The position numbers and the translations under genes were made by a program. This document shows positions 42,206 to 50,783 of a DNA stretch of 64,000 bases, piece by piece. The DNA lies in contig NZ_CP107845.1 of the NCBI RefSeq assembly GCF_041431415.1, positions 7,564,001 to 7,628,000 on the forward strand, read 5' to 3'. The notes beneath the pieces were generated by a model. The model ran no database searches, was not told where the DNA came from, and saw only the letters and a list, made by a program, of their open reading frames with translations. The first letter of the stretch is position 1. Every line of letters starts with the position of its first letter. The DNA is from Streptomyces sp. NBC_00513 (GTDB taxonomy: Bacteria > Actinomycetota > Actinomycetes > Streptomycetales > Streptomycetaceae).

Positions 42206-43048
42206 GTGGGACAGCCTGAGCAGCGCGCCGAAGGCGCGGGACCCTTCACCACCCGGCGCACCTGGCACCGCTCCGACGGGGGAACCGTCGTGTGGGAGTC
42301 GCGGGCCGCCCGCAGGCGTGGGGTGCTCTCGGTGCGGGGCCCGGGAGACACGGCCTCCGTGTCCGCGAGTGCCGATGCCGCGGCCCTCGGGCGCCTTCGG
42401 AGGCTGAACGCCCTCGCCTCGGGCGCGTTCGTCATCGGAGGGGCGCTCTTCGCCCTCGGAGCCGCAGTGGCCCAGTTCGGATCGGGCGACGCGGCCGAGA
42501 GCGCCACCATCTACTTCGCCGGCGGTCTGTTCTTCAATCTCGGGGGCTACACCTCCCTCCTGCAGACCCTGAACGCGCCTCGCCACTCCGAGGAGGACGG
42601 TCGACTGGTCACCGCCGACTGGAGGTGGTGGGGGTACGAGCCGATGCGGTTGGCCTGGCTGAGCACGTTCGTACTGTTCGTGGGGACGCTCGTGTTCGGC
42701 GTCAACCTGCTGGACTCCTTCCTCCAAGGACTCACCGCTCAGCAGACCAACCGGCTCATCTGGGCTCCTGACGTGGTCGGATGCGTGCTCTTCCTGGTCT
42801 CGGGTCATCTCGCGTTCGTCGAGATCTGCCACAGGTCCCGGCCATGTCTGCGTTCGCGGAGTCTGGGCTGGTGGATCGTCGCCGTGAACCAGCTGGGGTC
42901 GGTGCTCTTCATGCTCTCCGCACTGGCCGCGTTCACCCGGCCGGCCACCGGAAGCCTCGTCAACGCCGACATCGCGAACTGGGGGACGTTGTCCGGAGCC
43001 CTGTGCTTCTCGTTCGGCGGAATGCTCCAGGCCATCGAACGACCGTAG
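42206..43048 (+). CDS. YrhK-like polytopic membrane protein
   Basis: 280 residues with five hydrophobic segments after a ~70-residue soluble N-terminus. 'FAGGLFFNLGGYTSLLQTLN' and 'LCFSFGGMLQAIE' suggest the YrhK-domain family, in which a repeated helix pair carries 'iGS..F..ga..q'. Function unknown. It starts 57 bases after the phosphatase; the GTG lacks a clear ribosome site. Confidence 0.7.
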   Translation: MGQPEQRAEGAGPFTTRRTWHRSDGGTVVWESRAARRRGVLSVRGPGDTASVSASADAAALGRLRRLNALASGAFVIGGALFALGAAVAQFGSGDAAESATIYFAGGLFFNLGGYTSLLQTLNAPRHSEEDGRLVTADWRWWGYEPMRLAWLSTFVLFVGTLVFGVNLLDSFLQGLTAQQTNRLIWAPDVVGCVLFLVSGHLAFVEICHRSRPCLRSRSLGWWIVAVNQLGSVLFMLSALAAFTRPATGSLVNADIANWGTLSGALCFSFGGMLQAIERP

Positions 43049-43293
43049 GAGACGGGTGCACGGCCGAACCGACGGTACGAGCCGGAAGCGATGGACGGCC
43101 GCAGGTGACCGACGGGCCGGGCCATGGAGATCGCCGCACGGGCGTCGGCGTCCCCCGGCCCTGGCGGGCAGCCCGGCAACGAACCGGTCGAGGTGCACGC
43201 GATCCCCGCGGACCCCACCGAGGCCTGAGGCGCCCGGACCCGGGTAGGGGAACCGGGGGAGCCCGCACCGGCCGGACGAGAGCGAGGCCCGTC

Positions 43294-43914
43294 ATGACGC
43301 AGCGCGTCACGGTGAGTGAGTTGCAGTCCGAACACTGGCGGACCCATGCCGAGGAGGCGGGAATCCGTCTGGGGAACACACCCATGCCGCTGTACCAACT
43401 GCTGACGCTCTGCGTGCTGTTCTCCGTGCGCATCAAGGCGGACATCGCGGTGGCCGCGGCCCGCGAGGTGTTCGCCGCAGGGTGGCGCACGCCTCGGGCC
43501 ATGGCCGCCTCCTCCTGGCAGGACCGGGTGGACGCGCTGGGTCGCGCCCACTACCGCCGCTACGACGAAAGCACCGCGACGGCGCTGGGAGAGGGCGCCG
43601 AACTCGTCCGCGACCGGTACGCCGGAGACCTGCGCCGACTGCGCGGGACGGCCCGCGAGGACCCCGGCCGCATCCGTGAGCTGCTGCGGGAAGTCCCGCG
43701 GATCGGTCCGGTGGGCGCCGACATCTTCTGCCGCGAGGCGCAGGGCGTCTGGCCCGAGCTGCGCCCCGCCTTCGACCGACGTGCTCTGCGCGCCGCTGCC
43801 GGGCTGGGACTCCCTCGCACACCCGAGGGCCTGGCGCGTCTCGTGGGCGCCGAGGACCTGCCCAGACTCGCGGCCGCCCTGGTCCGCTCCGACCTCTCCA
43901 CACCCCGGTCCTGA
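43294..43914 (+). CDS. HhH-GPD/endonuclease III-like protein
   Basis: 206 residues resembling the all-helical core of endonuclease III-type glycosylases. 'LLTLCVLFSVRIKADIAVAA' matches the early helices, 'LREVPRIGPVGADIFCREAQ' matches the helix-hairpin-helix, and '[16 protein letters not shown]' is where the catalytic Asp of the family (usually 'VDxH') lies. The Fe-S cysteine cluster is absent. It may be a DNA-repair glycosylase variant or an inactive DNA-binding relative. ATG 43294 is preceded by GCGAGG. Confidence 0.75.
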   Translation: MTQRVTVSELQSEHWRTHAEEAGIRLGNTPMPLYQLLTLCVLFSVRIKADIAVAAAREVFAAGWRTPRAMAASSWQDRVDALGRAHYRRYDESTATALGEGAELVRDRYAGDLRRLRGTAREDPGRIRELLREVPRIGPVGADIFCREAQGVWPELRPAFDRRALRAAAGLGLPRTPEGLARLVGAEDLPRLAAALVRSDLSTPRS

Positions 43915-44114
43915 CCGGTCGCGCACGGCGCATGACCCGAGTGGACCCGGCCCGCTCGCGGCCGACGCCGGGGCCCATCACGCTGCCTGTACGTGCGCGC
44001 CTCGGGCCGGATCGCCCCCTCGGAGACGGTGTGATTCGCCCTCGCCCGGGCAGACGCAATGCGCCTCCGGTGGATCCGCCGCCGGAGCGGTACGTGACGA
44101 GTCGAGGAGTGGCC

Positions 44115-44438
44115 ATGCCCCGCGGATCCAGCCCGAAGCGCGAACGTCAGTACGAGCACATCAAGGAGAGTGCCGAGCAGCGTGGCGAGAGCACCAAGCG
44201 CGCCGAGGAGATCGCCGCGCGCACGGTCAACAAGGAACGAGCCCGCGCCGGCGAATCGAAGACCGCGAGCCGTTCGTCCACACACGACATGTCCTCCTCG
44301 AAGCGCGGCGGCCGGCGTTCCCACAGCGGATCGCAGGGCCCGACGAAGGAGCAGCTGTACAACGAGGCGAGGCAGCGGAACATCGAGGGCCGCTCCAAGA
44401 TGGACAAGGCCGAACTCAAGCGGGCCCTCGGCACATGA
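44115..44438 (+). CDS. Small Rho-N/SAP-like 'plasmid stabilisation' family protein
   Basis: 107 residues, highly charged: 'MPRGSSPKRERQYEHIKESA' and 'RAEEIAARTVNKERAR' form a basic helical region, then a Ser/Arg-rich linker and 'KEQLYNEARQRNIEGRSKMD' with 'KAELKRAL', a Rho N-terminal-like or SAP-like helical motif that binds nucleic acid. Streptomyces genomes label these plasmid stabilisation proteins without functional proof. ATG 44115 follows CGAGGAG. Confidence 0.8.
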   Translation: MPRGSSPKRERQYEHIKESAEQRGESTKRAEEIAARTVNKERARAGESKTASRSSTHDMSSSKRGGRRSHSGSQGPTKEQLYNEARQRNIEGRSKMDKAELKRALGT

Positions 44439-44618
44439 GCACGGGCGAGTCCGAACCACGGCCCTGATGGCGCGCCGAGGGCTCCAGCGGCCCGGCGATG
44501 AGTGCCCAGGTCCTCACGTGCCCAAAACGCACCCGTCTCGTTGATCTTGGAGCGGTCCGGGGTTTCCGGCCTGCGGGTTCGAGTCCCGGGCCGTGGTCCC
44601 GGGCGGAGGAGGGTCGTG

Positions 44619-44921
44619 ATGGGCATGGAGACGTCGGGCTGCCGCGGTGGGCGTACGGGCGCGCGGGCCGTGGTGCTGGGTGCGGTGGTCGGGGCGGCGC
44701 TGCTGCCCGTCGCGGCCGCGGAGGCGAGTGTCGTGGGGATCGGGAACGCCACGTTCGGCAACGCGTGCGTCAACCAGGGCGGTTCTCAGGCCGCGGGTTC
44801 GGCCGTGGCGGGCAGCGGAGCCGTGGCCGGCAATCACGGTGCTCTGCCGCTGGATCTGACCCGAAACCACTGCGGCAGCAGTGGCATCGTCTGCACGGCC
44901 TTGTTCCGGCCGAGCGTGTGA
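44619..44921 (+). CDS. Small secreted chaplin-like protein
   Basis: 100 residues with signal peptide (cleavage near 'AAAEASVVG') and a mature part of about 65 residues rich in Gly, Ala, Asn and Ser: 'GIGNATFGNACVNQGGSQ', 'GSGAVAGNHGALPLDL', 'RNHCGSSGIVCTALF'. The 'NxxFGNxC' motif and paired cysteines recall chaplins, but spacing differs from the canonical chaplin domain and no LPXTG anchor is present. A role at the hydrophobic aerial surface is possible. Strong GGAGGAGGG site. Confidence 0.65.
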   Translation: MGMETSGCRGGRTGARAVVLGAVVGAALLPVAAAEASVVGIGNATFGNACVNQGGSQAAGSAVAGSGAVAGNHGALPLDLTRNHCGSSGIVCTALFRPSV

Positions 44922-44975
44922 CGAGGCAGTAGCAGCGGGGGCGGGTGGCGTGGGTTCGGTCGGGCGGAGGACACG

Positions 44976-46238
44976 GTGGCGTTGACGAGTACCCGGCTAC
45001 AGGACCGGGCGGTGGTCGAGCTGTTGTCCCTGAGCGGCCGCGCCCTGCCCATGCTGGAGGGGTGGGTGGCCGCAGATCCCGACTGTGGTCTGGCGCGGGC
45101 GTTGTTGACACTGGTGACCGCCGACAGTCTGGACGACGCCCGGCTGAAGGAACAGCTGGTGATCGCCCACCGCGACGCGCAATCGGCCGGTGAGCGGGAG
45201 ACGAGCCTCGTGTACGGGGTGTACCTCCATACCCATCGGCAGTACCGGATGACGGCCGACCACCTGACCGGGCACTTCGAGCGCTGGCCCGCCGACGAGC
45301 CGGCGGTACTGATGCTCGATGCCTTCGCTTCCTGCGGCGACGCGGTCTACCGGGCGCACGGCGAGGACCTGGTGGAGCGGCAGCAGGCACTGGCCGGCCC
45401 GGACAACTGGCCGTGGACGGGCTGGCTGGCCGCGACCCGAGCCGAGCAGGGACGGGTACGGGAGGCGCACGAGCTGGCCGAGCGCGCGCTGGCCCTCCAC
45501 CCCCGCTCGGGAGTGGCCGCGCACGCGCTCACCCACGCCGAACACGAACTCGGCGTCGGCCACACCACCAACGAGTTCCTGGACCAGTGGCTCGCGGCTG
45601 ATCCGGACGCGGTCCAGACACGTCACCTGAACTGGCACGCGGCCCTCCGGTCCATCGCCCGAGGAGACTTCTCCGACGCCCGCCGACGAGCCGACACGGC
45701 ACTGGCACGCACCGACGTCGGCATGCGCGCCGCGACCAACTGGCGCCTGCTCCTCGCCGGCCGGACGCCCGCCGGCCGAAGCGATCCCGCACACGTACGC
45801 GAACTCCTCGCCGCACCCGGCGGGATGGCGGAGATCTTCCACACGTTCAACCTGGCCCTGGCCCTGGCCGTGGAGGCCGCGACCGAGGACCTGCACGTGC
45901 TGGCCCGCAGGGCAGCCGCCGACGCGCGTGGCGACTACCGTGAAGTACTCGCCCCCGTCGTCCAGGCTCTGGCGGAGATCACCGCGGGGCGACCTCGTGT
46001 GGCAGCGGATCTCCTGACCGCCTTGGGCGAGAAGGCCGAGAGGATCGGGGGTGTGCGGGTGGAGCGAGAGATCATCCAGGACACTCTCGCCCGGGCCCTC
46101 GTCGACGCGGGCGACCCCGCCCGGGCCGCCCGCCTGCTGCACCACCGCACCACCCACCGCCATCACCACGCCTACGAGACCCTCCTCCTGACCCGGCACC
46201 CGGCGGGCGTCCCCTGGCCACGTACACCCAGCGCATGA
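44976..46238 (+). CDS. TTC38-like tetratricopeptide protein
   Basis: 420 residues, soluble and helical throughout, with TPR-like pairs and the TTC38 signature region 'GVAAHALTHAEHELG' followed by a 'DFLxxW'-like 'EFLDQWLAADPDAVQTRHLN' and 'WHAAL'. In related proteins this His-rich region is strongly conserved, but no enzymatic role has been established. The GTG at 44976 follows CGGAGG. It starts 54 bases after the chaplin-like gene and may share its transcript. Confidence 0.8.
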   Translation: MALTSTRLQDRAVVELLSLSGRALPMLEGWVAADPDCGLARALLTLVTADSLDDARLKEQLVIAHRDAQSAGERETSLVYGVYLHTHRQYRMTADHLTGHFERWPADEPAVLMLDAFASCGDAVYRAHGEDLVERQQALAGPDNWPWTGWLAATRAEQGRVREAHELAERALALHPRSGVAAHALTHAEHELGVGHTTNEFLDQWLAADPDAVQTRHLNWHAALRSIARGDFSDARRRADTALARTDVGMRAATNWRLLLAGRTPAGRSDPAHVRELLAAPGGMAEIFHTFNLALALAVEAATEDLHVLARRAAADARGDYREVLAPVVQALAEITAGRPRVAADLLTALGEKAERIGGVRVEREIIQDTLARALVDAGDPARAARLLHHRTTHRHHHAYETLLLTRHPAGVPWPRTPSA

Positions 46239-46544
46239 GGGTCCCCGCCGCCGCTCCGGGATCACCGGCGCCGCCGGGGAAAGCGACGGGTACACCCGCG
46301 CCCTGACCGCGGCCGGGACGCTCGACCGGTGAGGACCGTCCGGCCGCCGACTGAACCGGAGACGTTGCTCTGTTCGAGTGCGCTGATGGTTCGCAACCGG
46401 GTGGTTCACGGACGTCTGGTCGGTCGACATCGTCACGCCGGACTGGAACAAGACCACGTACGACGTCGACGCTGTTGGGCCTTGGGCAGCGTCCCCGCCC
46501 CCCGGACATCCCGCCACCCGATGCCGACGCGTCACCGACTCGGG
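46239..46544. other. Gap with possible coding relic
   Basis: No intact gene. Rightward from 46385 a stop-limited frame reads 'WFATGWFTDVWSVDIVTPDW' and on to 'TTYDVDAVGPWA', strikingly protein-like. In the leftward frame the same bases give 'MSTDQTSVNHPVANHQRTRT', also plausible. The two cannot both be coding; a decayed fragment of one gene is likely. No terminator identified. Confidence 0.35.
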
Positions 46545-47561
46545 TCACCGGCAGTATCCCGCCCGCAGGAAGCCGCGTTGGCCCGGAGTCCCCAGGTCCA
46601 GCGGGATGTCGACACGGCTCGGCAGGTCGGTGAACCGCGCGTTCGGCAGGATGAACTCGCGGCCGGTGTACCTTTCCCGCACGCTCTGCCGGTCGGCGGG
46701 CCGACAGACGAACGGATTGGCGTACGTGTTGTACCCCAGCCCCACACCCGTGTTGAGGAACCCGGCGTCCTGGCACTGGTACAGCGCGCCCCGCAGTGCC
46801 GAGGCGTCCCGGTCGCCCCGGTAGCGCGTCTGGAAGTTCGCGAAGCACGTCCTGGAGTCGGCGCCGTCGTACGGGGACGGGCCGGCGGCCGCCAGTGCTC
46901 CGAGGAAGGAGCGGTTGCAGCCGATCTCCGCCGAGGGAGCCTCACCCGCGAGCAGCGCGTCACGACGGCAGCCGGTGACGTCCTCGAACGCCCCGACCAC
47001 GTCCTTGTCCCGGTTCAGCCGGGAGTACGCGACGACCAGGTCGCGCTGGGCGGCGAGCGGGTACGCCCTCGTCGTACCGAACTCCTCGTCGAGCAGCCGG
47101 AACCAGGTCTCGAAGGCCGGCACCTGCGCACGGACGCCGTCCGGCAGCGTGTAGACCTCCAGATCGGTGGGCGTCGACCAGTCCTCCAGTCCCGGGTAGC
47201 CGACGTAGGACAGGACCCCGATTCCGACCTTGGCGGGCTGGTCGCCGTACCGCGCACGCAGCTTCAGGTACTGCTCGAGGTTGGTGCTGGAGCCGGCCCA
47301 GGCATAGCGGAAGCCACTCGGGTACAAGGAGGTCTGGTCCCGGGCGTGCGTGGTCCCGAAGAGGGAGGGTGCCACGCACCGGACCTCTCGCGCCTCCCAG
47401 GCGGCCCGGTACTCGGCCGGTGTGGAGACGCACGGGGCGGCGGGGTCGCTCGCGCCGTCGCGGGAGAGCGAGAACGCGTTCGGCGCGCCCAGGAGGAGTA
47501 CTCCCGTCACGAGGGCGGCCAGCGAACGGGCACGCGATCCGAGGGATCGTTGTCTCTTCAT
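46545..47561 (-). CDS. Secreted protein of unknown function
   Basis: 338 residues with a signal peptide ('MKRQRSLGSRARSLAALVTG', then 'VLLLGAPNAF'). The mature protein has six or more cysteines suited to disulphides ('APCVSTP', 'VRCVAPS', 'TGCRRD', 'IGCNRS', 'FVCRPA') and an aromatic-rich centre ('GFRYAWAGSSTNLEQYLKLR'). It lacks a recognised catalytic motif. An in-frame ATG further upstream (47663) has non-coding-like sequence, so 47561 is preferred. Confidence 0.75.
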   Translation of the reverse strand: MKRQRSLGSRARSLAALVTGVLLLGAPNAFSLSRDGASDPAAPCVSTPAEYRAAWEAREVRCVAPSLFGTTHARDQTSLYPSGFRYAWAGSSTNLEQYLKLRARYGDQPAKVGIGVLSYVGYPGLEDWSTPTDLEVYTLPDGVRAQVPAFETWFRLLDEEFGTTRAYPLAAQRDLVVAYSRLNRDKDVVGAFEDVTGCRRDALLAGEAPSAEIGCNRSFLGALAAAGPSPYDGADSRTCFANFQTRYRGDRDASALRGALYQCQDAGFLNTGVGLGYNTYANPFVCRPADRQSVRERYTGREFILPNARFTDLPSRVDIPLDLGTPGQRGFLRAGYCR

Positions 47562-47669
47562 GGGGCTCAGTCTCGAAACGGGCGAGAGGTTCCGCCGGCC
47601 AACTGCTCCACCCAGCCCAACCGGCCATATCACCAGGTCCGACGCGCGGGCGGACGAACCCACGGGCCG

Positions 47670-48359
47670 TCAGGCGAACACGTTCACGGCGCGGGCCACG
47701 ACGAGGCCGAGGATGAGCAGGGAGACGAGGGCCTGGAGGCCCATGGCGATCTTTGCCCAGGAGGCCAGCGGCATGACATCGGTGGGGCTGAAGGCAGTGG
47801 CGTTGGTGAGTGCGAGGTAGAGGTAGTCGACGTAGCGCGGTCGCCAGTGCGTGGCATTCAGTTCGGGGCTGAGCTGTTGAGGAAAGGCGAGCTGCGGGGT
47901 GACCGGCATGCGGTGTGCGCGAGCGGCGGCACCGCCACTGTCGAGCTCGAAATACATCAGCGAGAACGCGAGAATCGTGCAGGCCCAGACCGTACCGCCC
48001 GCCTGCAGCAGGCTGGCCGCGGAATCGGTCTCCTTTCCGCCGTGGATCAGGTCGTCGACCAGCCGGATCGTCGACCACACGGCACTGCACGCCAGCACGC
48101 CGACCAACGCGATCGAGGCGGCGCGCAGAGCGGTCGAGCGCCGGCTGATCCGGCCGGGGTCGCCCGCGATCAGCGCCACCAGAAGCAGTCCCTCGACCAC
48201 CGGAAGCACCCAGCCCGGCGCGAGACGCAGGTCGTCGGGCAGCAACAACGTCAGCACGATCGCCGCCACGACGGCGCCGGCCATGGGCCAGCGGGACTCA
48301 CCTGCCACCACGTGGGTGTGCTGCTCCGCGTATGAACCACGAGCACCCTCTCGAGTCAC
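47670..48359 (-). CDS. DUF1345-like membrane protein
   Basis: 229 residues with about five membrane helices. 'RYVDYLYLALTNATAFSPTD' followed by 'VMPLASWAKIAMGLQALVSL' matches the DUF1345 pattern, which resembles the pore region of simple ion channels but lacks a K+ filter. GTG 48359 follows AGGAG at 8 bases. Function unknown. It diverges from the antiporter operon. Confidence 0.7.
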   Translation of the reverse strand: MTREGARGSYAEQHTHVVAGESRWPMAGAVVAAIVLTLLLPDDLRLAPGWVLPVVEGLLLVALIAGDPGRISRRSTALRAASIALVGVLACSAVWSTIRLVDDLIHGGKETDSAASLLQAGGTVWACTILAFSLMYFELDSGGAAARAHRMPVTPQLAFPQQLSPELNATHWRPRYVDYLYLALTNATAFSPTDVMPLASWAKIAMGLQALVSLLILGLVVARAVNVFA

Positions 48360-48811
48360 CTGGGGCGCTCCTGACGGTTGCCGCGGTACGGCGCGCGGAG
48401 CGGAACCGCGCCGCGTCCTCCCCGAGGGCGCGGAAGCGGGACGGCTGGACGACTGACCGGTAGCGGACCGGAACGTCGGCGGTTTCGAGCGGCGAGCCAC
48501 GGCATGGACAGATGGTCGCGCAGATCGCGCACCCGGCGGTGACGACGCGCCCCTACCCGCCCCCACTCGACGCAAGTCCGCTCGCCTTGCCCGGTGGCGT
48601 TGCCCCGGCGGCCGTCGTGCCGCCCACGGCCTCCGCGGACCCACTCCTTCACACCTGCGGCCCTCATGGCTCCGACCGGGCGAAGCGATCCACCGGCCGG
48701 CCGTACGGCCGCCCTTCCCGCATGCCATCCGACGCTTCGGGTGATTGCCTGGCCCCCTCCGCCGGTCCGACCGGGGTCAGGCGGACCGATGGCGCGCGGC
48801 AAGGAGGCAGC
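48360..48811. other. Divergent promoter region
   Basis: About 450 bases with no confident gene. A Pro/Ala-rich rightward frame from 48512 stays open into the 15-codon ORF at 48812, but its composition looks like a high-GC artefact. Promoters for the DUF1345-like gene and the antiporter operon are expected here. Confidence 0.4.
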
Positions 48812-48859
48812 ATGGTGGCTCGCACCATGGCCGCGCCGCGGCGCGGGGCGCCGCCGTGA
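48812..48859 (+). CDS. 15-residue leader ORF coupled to the antiporter
   Basis: ATG at 48812 with a near-perfect ribosome site (AAGGAGG, spacing about 7) encodes MVARTMAAPRRGAPP and stops in the GTGA that starts the antiporter at 48856. The antiporter has no good site of its own, so ribosomes finishing the leader probably reinitiate there. Confidence 0.5.
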   Translation: MVARTMAAPRRGAPP

Positions 48860-50661
48860 CCGATGACCAGATCCTCCTCGGGCTCACGCTCACCGTGCTG
48901 CTCGCGGTCGGCTCCCAGATCCTGGCCGCCCGGTTGCGCGTCCCCGCCCTGATCGTGCTCCTGCCGGTCGGCTTCGCAGCCGGAGCCCTCACGGATGTCA
49001 TCCATCCGGCACGGCTGATGGGGGCCAACTTCTCGGCCCTGGTCTCGCTGGCCGTCGCCGTGATCCTCTACGACGCCGGTCTCGGGCTCAACGTGCGCAA
49101 CCTGACCGGCCGGACCCGCTGGATCGTGGGGAGGCTGTTGCTGATCGGCATCCTCCTGACGTTCTTCGTCACCTCCGCGGTGGCACCGGCCATGTTCGAC
49201 ATGCCCCTCAGGGTGGCGTCGATGCTCGGAACGATCCTCGTCGTCTCGGGGCCGACCGTCGTGGGACCGCTGCTGGAGTTCGTGCGACCGACCGACAAGG
49301 TGCGGCGCATCCTGATCTGGGAGGGGACGCTGACCGACCCGATCGGCGGCATCCTCGGCGCCCTCGTCTTCCACGCCATCGCCACCACACACCAGGTCGA
49401 CATCGGCCGGGGCTACCAACTGGGCCAGTTCGGCATCAGCATGGCGGTCGGTCTGGCCGGAGGGGCGGTGGGCACCGCCCTGCTGTGGCTGACCCTGCGT
49501 ACCCTGCGGCTCGGCGGGGTGCTCGGTACGCTCGCGCAACTGGCCACCGTGATCACCGTCTCGGCGGGCTGCGACATCGTGCGCGACGACACCGGACTGA
49601 TCGCCGCGATCGTCACGGGCCTGGCGGTCACGAACATCCGCGGCTTCGACATGCCGGCACGGCGTCCCTTCTTCGAGACGCTGATCCAACTGATCATCGG
49701 GCTGCTGTTCGTCTCCATCTCCGCTACCGTCACTCCGGCATCACTGGTCCCCGTGCTGCTTCCCTCACTCGCCCTCATCGCGATCCTCGTCCTGGTGGTG
49801 CGCCCGCTCGTGGCCCTCGCCGCCACGAAGGGCTCGGGCCTGACCTGGGGCGAGCGGGCCTTCATCGGCTGGATGGCCCCACGCGGCATCGTCGCCGCGG
49901 CCACGGCGTCCGCCTTCGCGGCCGGCCTCGTCGAACGGGGGGTCGCGGGAGCGGCCAGGATCCTTCCGGTGACCTTCCTGGTGATCGTGGGCACCGTCCT
50001 GCTGTACTCGCTGACGGCGGCGCCCGCGGCCCGTCGCCTGGGCGTCGTCAAGCCGACGGGCACGCGTCTGCTCCTGGTGGGCGGGGAACCATGGGTGGTC
50101 GACATGGGAAGGGCTCTGCGTACCGCCGGACTCGACGTGCTGATGTGGGCGGGGCTCGACGAGGAGAGGCGCCGCATCAAAGAAGCGGGGATCGATCTCG
50201 CGAAGGGGGAACTGCTGGCCACGGCCACCAACCCCGGGGCACGCCTGGAAGGGGTGACGGCCGTGCTCCTGGCCACCGACGACGACGACTTCAACGCGCT
50301 CGCCTCCGTCGTGATGGAGAGCAACGTCGAAGGACACGTCTACCGCGTCGGTCCGCCGCACGGCAGCCACGGTGTCGTCGCCCCCTACACCGGCGGTGAC
50401 ATCCTCTTCGGCACGGCGCTCGTCCGTCACGTGCTCGCACAGCGCTACGAGGAAGGAGCCCGCTTCGTGGTGCGCCCCGCGTCCTCGCCGCGCCCGCCGG
50501 CTTCCGAGACCCTCTTCGTGATCCGGGCCGACCGCCGGTTGGAACCGATCACCGAGCAGCAGCGCGTCACACCGCACGAGGGCGACAGCGTGGTCCTGCT
50601 CGTCCCCGGACTCTCCGCCGAGCCCGCCGGAGGCGCACCGCCGCCTCCCGCTCTACCGTGA
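48856..50661 (+). CDS. CPA-type cation:proton antiporter with RCK-like C-terminal domain
   Basis: 601 residues. Twelve or so membrane helices (about 5-395) of the Na+/H+ exchanger fold, with 'LYDAGLGLNVRNL' (helix with Asp), 'VVSGPTVVGPLLEFVRP' and 'WEGTLTDPIGGILGAL', where Asp residues bind the ion, and 'FIGWMAPRGIVAAATAS'. Residues about 410-600 are a Rossmann/TrkA-N-like domain ('TRLLLVGGEPWVVDMGRALR') plus a TrkA-C-like tail, implying nucleotide control as in K+/H+ antiporters. First large gene of an operon with DUF2254 and a K+ channel. Confidence 0.88.
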   Translation: MTDDQILLGLTLTVLLAVGSQILAARLRVPALIVLLPVGFAAGALTDVIHPARLMGANFSALVSLAVAVILYDAGLGLNVRNLTGRTRWIVGRLLLIGILLTFFVTSAVAPAMFDMPLRVASMLGTILVVSGPTVVGPLLEFVRPTDKVRRILIWEGTLTDPIGGILGALVFHAIATTHQVDIGRGYQLGQFGISMAVGLAGGAVGTALLWLTLRTLRLGGVLGTLAQLATVITVSAGCDIVRDDTGLIAAIVTGLAVTNIRGFDMPARRPFFETLIQLIIGLLFVSISATVTPASLVPVLLPSLALIAILVLVVRPLVALAATKGSGLTWGERAFIGWMAPRGIVAAATASAFAAGLVERGVAGAARILPVTFLVIVGTVLLYSLTAAPAARRLGVVKPTGTRLLLVGGEPWVVDMGRALRTAGLDVLMWAGLDEERRRIKEAGIDLAKGELLATATNPGARLEGVTAVLLATDDDDFNALASVVMESNVEGHVYRVGPPHGSHGVVAPYTGGDILFGTALVRHVLAQRYEEGARFVVRPASSPRPPASETLFVIRADRRLEPITEQQRVTPHEGDSVVLLVPGLSAEPAGGAPPPPALP

Positions 50662-50759
50662 CCGTGAAGGTCGAGAAGTGTCCGTACAGGTCCGGATCCG
50701 GAGGATGCCCCGTGCGTGACGGCCGAGCACCGGTTCCACCGTCCGGAAGGGCAGGCGCA

Positions 50760-50783
50760 ATGGCCGTCGTGAGCACACCGTGA
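50760..50783 (+). CDS. 7-residue ORF overlapping the DUF2254 start
   Basis: ATG at 50760, preceded by GGAAGGGCAGG, encodes MAVVSTP and stops in the GTGA that holds the next start at 50780. It repeats the arrangement seen before the antiporter. At this length chance is possible; the value lies in the repetition. Confidence 0.35.
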   Translation: MAVVSTP

